From: Trichobilharzia regenti
Taxonomy: Eukaryota; Platyhelminthes; Trematoda; Strigeidida; Schistosomatidae
DNA: 64,000 bases
Reading direction: 5' to 3'
Assembly (NCBI GenBank): GCA_944472135.2
Contig: OX235262.1
Coordinates: 167,895,509-167,959,508 of the forward strand
Numbering within the stretch: position 1 is the first letter of the stretch; every line of letters begins with the position of its first letter. Positions 44,901 to 56,034 of this stretch are shown here, in pieces. Made by a program: the position numbers and the translations under genes. The notes under the pieces were generated by a model that saw only the letters and a list, made by a program, of their open reading frames with translations, was not told the DNA's origin and made no database searches.

Positions 44901-44990
44901 AGAAAATTCTGGCTTCTCCGCTCCTCAGAAGCTATTACTATCAAACGATTTTAAACTAATCTCTGTATAGGGGGAAAGATAATGTGAGAC
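44526..44990. repeat. Inverted pair of PLE C-terminal fragments, with a dinucleotide run
   Basis: 44527-44600 on the - strand and 44897-44990 on the + strand both encode the PLE C-terminal pattern RKFWLLRxxEAITIKR, so they form a tail-to-tail inverted repeat with about 75-bp arms. The + arm is interrupted by an (AT)n run at about 44850-44896. Confidence 0.75.
44850..44897. repeat. (AT)n microsatellite
   Basis: About 23 AT units, likely polymorphic. It replaces a short TA-rich stretch in the related copy near 51665. Confidence 0.95.
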
Positions 44991-45394
44991 TAATCTCTCG
45001 CCCTACTTACTACTATAGCTAGAAGTTAAATCGCTCTTTTTATTCGGCAAATATATTCTCGTTTTTATTTCGTTCTCTCTCAAACTGGCAAAACTAAATC
45101 TGTGTTCAAACTAATCATGAGCACTGGTTGTATACATATTAATAAAGTTGGTGAGATAGCTAAAAGGGGTGAAATTTGATTGTGAGGGTTGCGTAACAAG
45201 TCGTTTCACTGAATCATTTATTGTGTTTCTCACCTGTGATAAGCTTCTCCACTAATTTCTGATATGCTGTTTCGGTTTTTCAATCGGGCGACTACTATGA
45301 TCGTATGATATCTGTAAAATGACAGAAAGTTATCGTGTGAAGACTGTAAAATAACGCTGTATGCATCTTTCATACATTTGGTTCCCTTGATTAA

Positions 45395-46840
45395 TTTCGA
45401 TAGGGAAAGAAAGACCAGATTTCGCAGTATAAAATGACGTCATTATCACTCTATTTCACAGGATCTCATCAGCTGGACACTACCACCTGAAATTACAATG
45501 CTTATATAGATGAGAATAACATACTTTAATCTTTCAGTGGTAGTAAGGAAGAAATACTATAAAAGTGATGCATTCAAAATGTAAGCATTACAATTTTTAG
45601 TTCAAGTTTTCATCATGAAGTTATACGCTTTCAAAGTAGAAAAGAGGGGAAAGGGGTATGACAGAAAACAAAAAATTAACAAACAGTGTTAGCTTTTAGG
45701 TTCACATAGCAACTCAAAAGACAAAAGCGGTGCACAGTTTATAAGATTAAGATTTGTTCATTGACTTGAGATCACTGAATCAGATGACTAATTAATGTAA
45801 TCGAAATCACAAAAATTCAGTTACCAAGGTAGTGAGAGGTTAGTCACACACTCACTTTCTGTATGCATAAGTCTAGATAGAATCGTTTGATTGCGATCGC
45901 TTCGGCAAATCGTAGTAAATTTGCTATCCTTTGTCTATTTAATATTCTGACGGACTTGGAAATCTCTACGAGACGACCAGTATCAACAATATGTCTGGTT
46001 ATTGCGCTGTGAGAATATTTGCTTCCTTTCAGACACGAGTTTCTTGGAGTATGTTCAGAAAAGCGGATAGAAACCCTTCTTTCCGTCCTTCCAATGTACT
46101 TTCTCCCGCAAGTTCACGTAAATTCATAAACGCAGTTGGAGGTGGCATCAGTAGGGTATTTATCCAGTTTTGATTGGCATATACAAGAAGTAGTTCTGTA
46201 TAATGCTATGAGTTTAGCTGCAGGAAAGCTGCTTTTTATCGCACCTTTCATTCTTTTACCAATCTTTTGTGACACCACATCTCCTTTGATTGGGAGACAA
46301 ATAAACATTTTCTTCTTCTCTACAGTTGGGTGTTTTTCTTTCCTTTCTTTCTCTCTGCTATACTTTTGTATCAATCCCTTTGAGTATCCATTTTCCCTTA
46401 GACATTTCTCAACGAAACCTAATTCTTCCTCCAAATTGTTCGGTGAAAATAGCTTCGTCGCTCTGCCGTACAGTGTCCTTACTAATCCCCACTTATAGCC
46501 TATAGGGCAGAAGCTGTTGTGTTGGAGGTATTGTCCAGTCCAGGTTTCCTTTCTGTAGATGGACTTTGCAACCGTTCATGTCTTACCCCCCCTCTTTTCT
46601 ACTTTGAAAGTGTATGAGTTCATGATGAAAACTTAAAGTAAAAGTTATAATGCTTTCATTTTGGATGCATCAATTTTTTAGTATTTCATCCTTAATACCA
46701 CTTAAAGATTAAAGTATGTTATTCTCATCTATATAAGCATTGTAATTTCAGGTGGTGGTGTCCAGCTGATGAGATCCTGTGAAATAAAGTGATAATGACA
46801 TCATTTTATACTGCGAAATCTGGTCTTTCTTTCTCTATGC
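45395..46840 (-). mobile_element. Penelope-like element 4 with inverted terminal arms
   Basis: Arms of about 230 bp, 45395-45650 and 46600-46840, are inverted copies: the left arm has GATCTCATCAGCTGGACACT and TAACATACTTTAATCTTTCA, the right arm their complements (for example AGTGTCCAGCTGATGAGATC in related form). Between them lies PLE coding sequence (45860-46590, - strand). PLEs are known for such pseudo-LTRs, which can be inverted. Confidence 0.82.
45860..46590 (-). pseudogene. PLE 4 coding remnant: RT thumb and GIY-YIG, one nonsense codon
   Basis: Reads SIYRKETWTGQYLQHNSFCP, WGLVRTLYGRATKLFSPNNL, EEELGFVEKCLRENGYSKGL, CVYEFT, a TGA, then TCGRKYIGRTERRVSIRFSE, SAITRHIVDTGRLVEISKSV and RFAEAIAIKRFYLDLCIQKV. 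The TGA near 46112 stands where related elements have a Cys codon (YKFTCSCG in PLE 1), so one change of the last base of TGC/TGT broke an otherwise open frame. 5'-truncated. Confidence 0.88.
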
Positions 46841-47579
46841 ATTTGTTACGGTGTTTATAAAAATAAGAACGTGTGTATTTGTGTGTGTAGCTGTACACGA
46901 CAAAGAAAAGTTAACTTCTCCCACTTCATCAAACTGTGCATACCGATTCACATGTGTTTGTTCATTTAGGCAAATACACATTGAATATGCAGAAAGGCGA
47001 CTGTAATTGATGTGTGTGTAGGCCTAAGTGATATTATCTGTCATGTTAGCATATATTTAATTAAGAGGTATCACACATTCTTCTTCTGAATTTCAATATC
47101 TATCACAAATGGTGGTCTTAATTTGCATAACTTTAAATTAGTATCTGCTATGTGTTGTATCGCAACTGCTGTTTTTTTATTGTGTAATATTATGATTTTT
47201 ATCGTAATATATACATATACATTTGATGATACACTTTTTTCTCTTAAAGCAATTATTAGCTATTTTCACATACTTGTTTAACTTTTTAATTAATCTTGTG
47301 ATCTCATGTAAAATAATCTCGTATGCGTGTGTGTGTGTGTATGTATAATATGTAGAGTAGTATTCACCTGATTAGTCCTACGACGAAAAATGTTAATGAA
47401 TTCACTATATAATTGTCATTTTTATTGTTGCTTATTTTAAATTAGTCAGGAGTGGAAACATTCCCACTGGTATATTTGTTGTATCTTATCTGTCTCTTGA
47501 CTATCAACCTTGATGAATATACTTCTGTTTAAAACATAGAGCACTCTAACCAATTACAGGTGAAGCATTTACGGCAAAG
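46841..47579. other. Intron 7, no feature seen
   Basis: AT-rich, with short GT runs near 47325-47342. Confidence 0.5.
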
Positions 47580-48310
47580 TCAAAACTATATTAGATAGTT
47601 ACAGGCGATCGCCCACAGGAAGCCTTGCTTGACCTAAGTTTCGTGCTAATTGGCACTCACCGGTCAGTCCAAAAGGCGTATCTGCAGTCACCTTGAAGGA
47701 ACTCATGTCCCTTTTGAGATTCGAACCCGTGTCACCCATTGAGAACTTCAGTCAGAGACGTTACCAGTGAGCTAGCTACTCGGGCTCGCAATTGACCTCC
47801 TGGAAAACTGTAGTGAGTATTTTGATTGGACACTAGTAAATAGTGCGACGTGTCTAGTCCATTCTTTGGTGCAGACTGAATTCTATCAGTCAGGTTTGCA
47901 ATGTGGCCACCATTCTAGGTAGCTCGTCATCACGTCGTACTAGTTACCAGTGTCTAATCAAAATACCCACTACAGTCCTACAGGACGTCAATCGCGAGCC
48001 CGAATAGCTCAGTGGTAAAGTCTCCGACTGCAGCTGGGTGACACGGGCTCGAATTTCAGAATGAACATGAGTTTCTTTAAGGTTGCAGATACGCCTTGCT
48101 AACTGGTGAATGTCGACTAGCACAAAATCTAGGTCCAAGTCTTCCTTCCGACTACCTCCAAACATATGATATCATCAAATCAATGTGCACCGTGATAGCG
48201 AGCTACCTAGAATGGTGGTCACATTTCAAACTTGACTGATAGAATTCAGTCTGCACCAAAGAAAGGAATAGACCCGTCGCACTAGTTACTAGTGTCCAAT
48301 CAAAAAGTCA
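47580..48310. repeat. Inverted cluster of tRNA-derived SINE D
   Basis: A - strand copy (about 47590-47800; tRNA-like part on the - strand GAGCCCGAGTAGCTAGCTCA, B-box GGGTTCGAATCTC) faces a + strand copy (about 47995-48305; A-box TAGCTCAGTGG, B-box GGGCTCGAATTTC). Between them, 47812-47865 and 47938-47990 are 44-bp inverted arms (GTATTTTGATTGGACACTAG and complement). The inner block recurs reversed in 48185-48280. A third copy is at 62690-62995. Confidence 0.82.
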
Positions 48311-48955
48311 AACTATCATAACCAAAACCACAATGACCTAAAACAGCCAATCAAAGAACTTAGATGCAAAAAAGTCGCGTAATCGTTGAAAAATATTGCA
48401 AACTTGATATTGCACTGCATAGTTGTAGCTTATGTGTTTAAAGGATATCTCCCAGTCGATACACAGATGATCTATAGAGAAATCGTACCATGTGCGATAT
48501 ACCTATTCATGCAGATGACTGTAGGTTGTAGTACTTTGAGATCCATTGATATTTCTTTCATGATTCTTCAGGCTACTCGTAACTCTAACCATAATTCTAA
48601 CTTCTGATCCCAAATTTCACCGTAATCCTAACCTCAACCCTAGACCCTAAAAACTCAGTTTTAAAAGACATAACCCTACCCAAAGGCATATTTTTGCAAA
48701 AAATACCTTGTAAGTAAGTAGAATACTGTACCTATCCTCTCCAAGTCCAAAAAGGCAGTCAATGTCTGATTCGGGATGATATTTCATAGCGTTCTCTGTG
48801 TTTTTAATCGGTTCATGAAGGTCAGCTTTTGAAAGACCTGGACACTTTAACTTCGCTGCATAAACGCTATCTCGAATGAAACTTGCCACGCCTTTGTTTC
48901 AGTATACTTGTAATAGTAGCACGGGGGCGGTGAATTACGATTTGAATTTCTTTAG
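48311..48955. other. Intron 7, no gene
   Basis: Contains an 80-codon - strand ORF without motifs (48647-48889). Confidence 0.4.
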
Positions 48956-49081
48956 GTTATTGATTCTGTAGTCACATCAGATGTTATAGATCTCTGTTTT
49001 ACGCAGCTAGAACATCTGTTGTGCAGCTTACTGTACTATGCGCGGAAACATTTCGCGATGGCATTTATCCACACTCAACAA
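48956..49081 (+). CDS. Candidate extra HECTD1 exon (phase 0-0), unproven
   Basis: A T-rich tract and TTTAG (48951-48955) precede 42 open codons that begin VIDSVVTSDVIDLCFTQLEH and continue with helical character (LLCSLLYYARKHF), followed by GTACTG at 49082. Both ends are phase 0, like the junction of exons 7 and 8, so inclusion would keep the frame. I see no homology to HECTD1, and the donor is weak. Confidence 0.22.
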
Positions 49082-49199
49082 GTACTGACATCTTACTTTG
49101 GTTGTGTCCTTTAAATGCTAGTGAGTTGATTTAAACATAGGTGGTTGGTAGGTTAGTTATTTGTTGTAGAGGTGTCGTTACACATTATCTGCATTTAAT

Positions 49200-49890
49200 G
49201 ACAGAGAGTATTTCACTAATTGTTTGATCTACCTGCCTTGTCCAACAAGTTGGCAGAAGAAGTGAAACGGCAAAGACGAGACTTCAAGTGAACATAGAGA
49301 AGAAGGAGGTGGTGAAGATAACGAATGACCACCACGGCCACCAACAGCTACAAGCACCAATCACTGTTAAATCAATTTGGAAATCGCCTGCGCTAAGCAT
49401 AAAGAACAAAATCCTTATTTTCCAAACACTAACAAACTCTTCTTCGATATGCATCAGAAACTTGGAACATACACCACGAAAAGCATTTCGAAAAGGCGAC
49501 TTTAGACTTTTATCAAGAGATGCCACCTTCGCTGGTTCCATACCAAGGATCAGATGACTAGTCAGAAAGAATTAGCAACAAGAAACTCTGGGAACGAACT
49601 GATCAAGCAGGTATCGCTCAACAAATATATATGGAAGAAAATTGTGATTAGTGAGACACACGCTGAGGAGACCGCTGGGGGTGACATCGTGCTGAATGAA
49701 GGCCATCACCCGAGTGGAAGCCGAACTGGAAACGACGAGTTGGCCGTGGGCAGGACGAGCATAACACGGAGGACCCTGTGGTCAATCGTGGAGCCAGCTA
49801 AAGAGGAGGATTGTAGAGAGAGCAACGGGAAATGTCCATGCTCTGTTGAAGTCATGTATTTTCCTTGGAACCTAAGAAAGGTGTAAGATC
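49200..49890 (+). pseudogene. RTE-B LINE 3' half, degenerate
   Basis: Shows the YADD-following region (CLVQQVGRRSE-type, then TARLQVNIEK), KIRILFFMLSA on the opposite reading, KHFEKATLDFYQEMPPSLVP-like and SERISNKKLWERTDQAGIAQ segments, with the tail CTGTTGAAGTCATGTATTTT and GGAACCTAAGAAAGGTG. Several frameshifts. Confidence 0.75.
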
Positions 49891-51617
49891 AATTCAATTC
49901 CCATCCTTGAATCAAGTCAACCTGTCCTGGATCAGCCTAGCGTTGTTGCAACCCAATTATCCATGCCTAACGTGTCTATCCCCCCTTGTTTGATGAACTG
50001 TGTGTGTGTTTTTACTTCGATCCGTTTAGTCAGACCGTTGAACTCATGACCTAATCAGAGTATTTTGTGAACTGTTATTTTTGCTGACCCATGTCTTACT
50101 TTGTACTATTCTGTTGAGTTTATCATATTTATTGATATTCATCTGTATTTTCCTACCTGGTTAAGTAGCCAATTAAATTCTGTCTTTGGGCCTATGCTTT
50201 GTCTATCTCTTAACTGCTCTCTGTTCTATGCCCTGCCTTACTTGGGTTCATTCTTCTGCTAACTGCTTACCTGAACGGTCGTGTCTGATTCCGGCTAGTT
50301 CGCAATTTTGGCTTTAACGTTATTCCGCTCTGATAGCGGTACCTTGCTTTCTGTTAAGCGTTGTGCTTTGTACTCTTGAAACCGTTAAGGTTTGTTGTAT
50401 ATATAATTATTGATTTGTTTATTAATAGTACCGTAGAAACAGTGACTGGCTTCTTGTTTGTTCTGAACCGGGATAGCCTTTATCTACGCGTGACTTAATT
50501 TCAAGCGATATTGCGCTTACAAAAGGAATTAATAATATGTAGTAATACTAATATATTCTCATAAGTTAACTTTGGCGTAATTGTTCGTGTGTGTGGTGTT
50601 CTTGTGTAGCATAACTGTGACACATTTCAGTCTTGGATGAATCAGCATTAAAGCAACAATGCATAAATGTTTCAGGGGTTATCGGCATTACGGCATAATG
50701 ATGCAAGTTATCATGTCACCTCATATTTGTACTTCAAGTAGGATGCTGTGATTGTTGTGATTGCAATTTGATGATGTATGCGTCAATGGATAGCATGATT
50801 ATGGCCTTCAATTCCTACCTCTCTCTAAGCTTACGTGCAGTAATATTAATACTAGTTTGTGTGTATATGTGTGTCTGTGATCCCGTTTATAAATATTAGA
50901 AAAGTTATCATTTTTAGTATGTGTATATAAAATAATTCCTTATAGAATAAATTTTTGAATCGATTGGAAACGTGTGACCCATAGACGTCATATGTTGGTG
51001 GTGGAGGGTGGTGAGGATGGTGTTTAATGTTTAATCACCACATCACATGTGTGCGACAGACAAATTTATCACATGATTTCAAAAAATCTGTGATTCTCTT
51101 TTTTCTGCTAAGAATAAAGAATGCTTTATCGAAATAGGTATAGGTAGTTATTCGTGTGTACATCTCTGCTAGTGTATATTTCTCTGCTCTACTTTGCGTT
51201 GCATTGCATCGCATTGCGTTGCCGTATTAACAACACAGGAGAGATCAATTATTAAAGTATGTTCTAATACATATTGTGATGATATATATTTCATTATCAC
51301 ATCGTGTGTGTTGGTCGAAGTAGTTGGTTTAGCTTAGTTCAATGATGGTGTTTTGCAATTTCTGCAAGTGAGTGTGATAATGATTGTTTGTGCGTGTGAA
51401 TTTCATTCACAATATGTAACTGCATTTAGATAAAAATACATTTAAAAGTGGGAAGAACAAACATACCATGCAGGATAATATATACCAGCTTGTTTTGTAG
51501 CATGGATTCTCTTCAACTGTGTACATCCTGAAAAAAAACCAAATTATAAGTTCGGAAATTTTTGTGAACATACTTTTTTTTAAAAAACGAATCGATACTG
51601 AACAAAGAATACTCTTT
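49891..51617. other. Intron 7, no supported gene
   Basis: AT-rich; no motif recognised. The last 55 bp (about 51560-51617) repeat the PLE 3 3' sequence (reverse of GAGTATTCTTTGTTCAGTAT). Confidence 0.45.
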
Positions 51618-52690
51618 CCGATAGTAATAGCTTGTGAGCAGCAGAGAAGCCAGAATTTTCTTTATATATACATATTGATTATTTCGAAGGCTTAACTGAC
51701 TTTGATTGCTCACTAATACAGTCCAAAGTGGATAAGTATCCTAATCTTGTCAACTCTGACTGTAATTTACCGAATCATATGCACTTCGGGGAACGAGTAC
51801 AGAGGAGGGACTGAGAGGTGAGCATCTTCTAGGTTTCCTGAGCCTGTCTCCAACAATGAAAAGCAAGAAAATCCTTGCCAGTACTATGGGTAAGCACCTG
51901 ATTAATACTGAGGCATACAGTCGCGAAATCAGTCAAGCCTTCAAAATAATCAATATATACTAAGAAAATTCTGGCTGCTTCGTCCCTTAGAAGCTATTAC
52001 TATCAAAAGATATTAACAAAATAAGATATAATCAAAAGATATATGAATACAGAAAAACATAGTTCGACTAATTTTGCCCTACTCTCGTAATTAGAGGTCT
52101 CTACTCTGTTTCTTGATTTTCTTTTTCGTTGCGTCACAATCTCTCCTGTGTGATTACTACTCACTGAGCTGAAGTCGTTATTAATTTACTGAATTTTCTA
52201 CTTACGTAACAACTTTACTTATCGTTTGTGACGAGAACTAACAAATGAAATGTGAACTGATTAAAAATCCCCATTAAAATTTACAAAATAATGGATACTG
52301 AACAAAGAATACTCTTTTTGATAACTTCATCATCAGGCTCTACAGTTATATATACACTATAGTGAATGAATGAATTAGTGTTATGAACAACATTAATGTT
52401 GCTGTTTAAATAACATCGAATCAATAATGTTGATAGATTACATACAGCTCAATAGCATCAACATAAAATAAGGTGAATTTTAGAGAAAATTAGGAAGGAT
52501 AATATTACAAATTCATGAATTTATAGTCTCTACTGAAGACCGGTCAGGGAAGTAGTAGGGGCCAGGTTTGCTTCTTTTGCACAAAGAGCACTGGTTGTTT
52601 CGGGCGAATGGCAATAACCTTTGCTGTTTGGAGCATGCGGCGCTTCGATGTTCTTAGCAAATTATTAGGCATCCGGTGGGTGATAGAGGA
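51618..52690 (-). pseudogene. Penelope-like element 3, inverted copy
   Basis: Reverse complement of about 43850-44943 over some 1.0 kb: GIY-YIG C-terminal coding (PNNLLRTSKRRMLQTAKVIA, IRPKQPVLFVQKKQTWPLLL), stop, 3' region with the CTGATGATGAAGTTATC motif, and the inverted PLE-fragment pair at 51618-52012. The similarity is high by eye, with scattered substitutions and a missing (AT)n expansion. Confidence 0.85.
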
Positions 52691-52895
52691 GGGCTTCAAG
52701 CTAAAGCTTTGTTGTTTCAGTAGCAATGGATTTATTTTTATGGGGTAAAGTTGCTAGTCTTACGCCCAACCTTCCCTCTTTTCTGGGTTTATAACCGACT
52801 AAGCGAGGTTTGGAAGTCCGGCGGCCGGGGATCGAACCCTGGATCACGTGCATGATTGGCGAGCAGTCAACCTCTGCGTCACCAGTGCACCTAGA
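52691..52895 (-). repeat. tRNA-derived SINE A (copy 7)
   Basis: Reverse-strand copy with AGGGCTTCAAGCTAAAGC start, the CCCAACCTTCCCTCTTTTCT body and B-box complement GGGGATCGAACCC. It abuts the inverted PLE 3 copy at its truncation point. Confidence 0.78.
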
Positions 52896-53594
52896 CAGAT
52901 AGTACAGAGTGCATAATTCCAAAAAGGATATAAAAGACTATTTATGGTATAATTATACTTAGCTTGGAAACGAGGATGGACCAGAGACAAACCTTAACGT
53001 CGAACAGCGACATAGTGAATTTATGCATAATTATGACGGAGAATTCAAGAGGTTGGGAGTGGGTATTAAATTGTGACATGGACAAACAATTAAGTCGATT
53101 TGGAAACTTAATAGTGAGTTCAACTCAGCAAGAGATCGAAATCAAAATTAAGTGGAATGTTATGCAACAGAAAAAACAACAACACAGAAACACACGAACA
53201 AAACAGTTAGAGTTACCAGAGCAATGAGAGAGATTAGTCATACTATTTTTCTGCATACAAAAGTTGACTCTAAGTCTTTTGATAACAATGGCTTCTACGA
53301 ACTGAAGTAACCATGGTTTTCTTTGTGTATTGATTCAATTTTGAACTTTTGGCTGATTTCCTCTGTGTGTTCCATGTCAATTAGGTGTCCTATTATCCTT
53401 TAAATATATTCGTTCTTTCTTTATTCAAACTAAATAGAGGGAAATTGTTGTAGGAAATATCTAAGCTGGGTTTTCAAGTTATTGCATTTCGGAGCAAATT
53501 TGTAGAAAAGGAGTATTATGAAACGATAGTCGATAAAAGATATAGTCATGAAAGGATAATTAGGCAGATGGAGGTCAGTGAAGACTAGTGGCAT
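52896..53594. other. Intron 7, PLE-like 3' remnant only
   Basis: The 53215-53330 part resembles on the - strand a PLE C-terminus (EAIVIK-like, then CMQKN) and matching downstream sequence (GACTAATCTCTC), as in PLE 4. No gene. Confidence 0.4.
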
Positions 53595-54060
53595 ATTTTG
53601 CTTTGACCTCCCGCAACACTGTTTTCAGCTCACATTGCTCATAGATGAAGCCTTACAATCGCATCGATCAACTCTCCTCTCTTTACCACCTAAAACTCTA
53701 CACCTAACCTCATTATTTTTCATTATATTACTCCACCTAGTATGGGAGATTGGGTGGAAGTATCTAGGACAAAATCCGACTAGTCTATTCACGCCTTTCA
53801 TTTTCAAGAGTCATACCTCACAGTGTTTATTTTAAACGAAGTTATACTTTTGCAGTGTAAACATACTATTTAATGGATGTTTGGATATCACGTCAGTGGC
53901 GAAAACAGTGTAAGTTGGCAAATGATGTCCGTTTTGAGATTTCGTCAGCAATCAGTCTATTAGAATTGATCCAACCCGACAAACAAGGATAGCGGTCAAC
54001 CGTTTCACTTACTGTACTTCAGTTAGGAGTCTGTGTGGACCAGGTCTGATGGGAAGTAAG
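53595..54060 (-). mobile_element. RTE-A LINE fragment, degenerate
   Basis: Shares with the 39.4-41.2 kb copy the regions TCTTTACCACCTAAAACTCT (IDEAI-type region), GGATATCACGTCAGTGGCGA, GAGATTTCGTCAGCAATCAG and TCAACCGTTTCACTTACTG, all in - orientation. Confidence 0.72.
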
Positions 54061-54583
54061 CAGCAACATTGATTGAATCTATTACTGTCAGCAGGTTTCG
54101 TCTCAAGTTATAACTCTACATATGTAGGATAATTCAGGTCCAATCACAAAGTCGATTGATATTAACGGAAAAGCATTACCTTATGCTGTCAGTACAAAGT
54201 GGTGAAAAGTCTACTCGCTGATGAAAATCTGTAATAAGGAGAAACGTGGGAATACTCGAAAACTAACTAGGAGTTAGCACCAAATCAATAATTGCTTTGC
54301 TATCTTACGCATAGCAAATTTAAATTCACCAGGATATTTACTCAATGTGTTCAAAAGGTTATAACTAGTCAGTTACCGCAGAGCATTTCCGAATTCGGAT
54401 AACTACAAATCTTGTGACCTAAGAGACTGTAATTGGTTTATCGTTACCGTTGGATCGATAGCTCACACAAACTCAACCTGATGGAGAGAACATCCGATTT
54501 CAGTACTCCGTCTCTAACAATTTATTTGTCTTTACCTGTTATTGATATAAGTATAAAACTTGGGCACTACTGTGATAGAGTAT
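54061..54583. other. Intron 7, no feature seen
   Basis: No motif recognised; the end (from about 54545) runs into the palindrome repeat family. Confidence 0.4.
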
Positions 54584-54785
54584 GACTCCATTATAGATAA
54601 GATTTTATTTTGATAAATCACACAGTGTTGTACAGTAATATTAACTAATGACGTTTCAAGCACAAACTATTGTTCATAATCATATCAAGTTGATATGATT
54701 TGTTTGTGCTCGAAACGTCATCAGTTAATATAACTGTACAACACTGTGTGATTTATCAAAATAAAATCTTATCCATAATGGAGTT
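54584..54785. repeat. About 200-bp imperfect palindrome (hairpin)
   Basis: Left arm from ACTCCATTATAGATAAGATT to CATAATCATATCAA; right arm from TTGATATGATT to ATCTTATCCATAATGGAGT. The arms of about 100 bp meet at about 54685 with almost no loop. Differences are scattered substitutions and a short deletion in the right arm (the TTGTTCATAATC part). Confidence 0.92.
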
Positions 54786-54884
54786 AACCTGTTATCCTAA
54801 GTCACTATCTCTCAATGTTTTTGGAGGAAATTCTTCCAACTACTTGCTTCAAGTTGACCATGGCTTGATATTAGTTAGAGAACT

Positions 54885-55065
54885 TTTGAAAACCATAGAG
54901 TACTGGACATCTAGTTATTTTATCCTAGTTTGAGAATCATTGGCAGTACGCACGCATCACAGTTTGAACCCAGGACCTTCTTGTTACAAGGCGACCTCGT
55001 AGACCGTTCATCCACTGGGGTGGTACCTGATTCAGTGGCCCACGAGGGGTCAAATGTAATTCGAA
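54885..55065 (-). repeat. Hammerhead SINE C (copy 8), diverged
   Basis: On the - strand GTACTG, CCAATGA, TTCTCAAACTAGGAT, AAAATAACTAGAT, then GTC and CAGTAC. Stem I (6 bp) and the GTC site remain, but the core C-U-G is lost. Confidence 0.75.
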
Positions 55066-55604
55066 TTATTTTCAGATGAGGGGTCCTAAATCGGACGAAA
55101 TGAGCATGCTGGATTCCACTGCTAGCATGCGAAACTAGTTTATCTTCACAATAAGCCAACCTCAGTATAATCTCTGTCTGATTATGTTATCAAGAATGGT
55201 GTCTCAGTTTCTGATTCACCTTTAAGTATCCTCTTCGATCTTATCCTTACTTCATAAAATCGCTTCGCGTCATTGGTTTGAAAAAAGCAAGGTCAAATAT
55301 ATTTGCAAACATATTGAACTTCTCTCCTTAGTTTAAAGTTGTTAATCTTTGGCGGTGTGTGTGTGTGTTTGTGTGGGTAGTGATGAATACTATTGTTGTT
55401 TGTTACATAGTATTTCTTTGATTAACTTTCAGTTGGGTCAGCCTCTTTCATAGTCTTTAATTTACTGTGATTGTTAACAAGAACTTATCGGTTGGTAAGC
55501 CGGAGTCACTATTTCATTATTCATCGCCTAAATGCGTTTTCAATCAATCAATCAATCAATCTATGTATCTCTCAATGTCTTTTTTTATTGAACTTTCCTC
55601 TCAG

Positions 55605-55833
55605 ACCACTGAACCACCTGTTTATGTGACTGCACAACTTTATAATTGGAATGGTTGGTACTTTTTCTGTATGGGTCAACTACTGTCTATCTTCAATGGA
55701 TTCGCTTTTATTACAATTCAGCTGCAACCAGAAGATGGTTGTCTACGTATCTTATGTATTCATCACCACGGGAATAGAAGTAATCCGACACCCGTACAAC
55801 TACATCCAGGAGAAAATCCATTTCCACGACCCG
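55605..55833 (+). CDS. HECTD1: HECTD1-like E3 ubiquitin ligase, coding exon 8 (residues 909-984)
   Basis: Acceptor AACTTTCCTCTCAG at 55603-55604 after a long pyrimidine tract; donor GTAAGT at 55834; phase 0 in, phase 1 out. It encodes TTEPPVYVTAQLYNWNGWYF, FCMGQLLSIFNGFAFITIQL and a polar end PGENPFPRPG. The Y-x-W-x-x-W ... L-x-I ... A-x-x-x-L pattern matches the HECTD1 block after the acidic linker (Y-H-W-R-D-W-S-I ... C-L-Y-I-W). Identity to vertebrates is lower than in other exons, so the call rests also on phase and position. The intron before it is 17.4 kb. The gene continues beyond the window: no exon for the following part was found in 55834-64000. Confidence 0.78.
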
Positions 55834-56034
55834 GTAAGTCTACGCTTCTGTTACAAGTTGACTTATGATAATAATTCACAGAGTGTGGTGGTAGTTTTTG
55901 TAGAAAATCCACCGTTGTCATTTGGTAGGTATAGTAAAAATAATGATTCAAATAATTCTTTGTTCACTTCTAATACTCTTTAACTAGGTTAGGCTTTTGT
56001 TCATTTAAGCCTGTAATATCCTGTACATTATTAT
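55834..56034. other. Start of intron 8, no feature
   Basis: Begins GTAAGT; nothing else recognised. Confidence 0.6.

Noticed and set aside
44527..44943. A MITE-like DNA transposon with 75-bp terminal inverted repeats.
   Set aside because: Both arms encode the C-terminal motif of Penelope-like proteins in opposite directions, so they are PLE fragments.
46750..46790. CCAGCTGATGAGATCC followed by TGTGAAAT in the PLE 4 arm (and inverted near 45465-45500), similar to a hammerhead core.
   Set aside because: The bases between CTGATGA and GAAA cannot form stem II, and no partner for stems I and III with a cleavage triplet is found.
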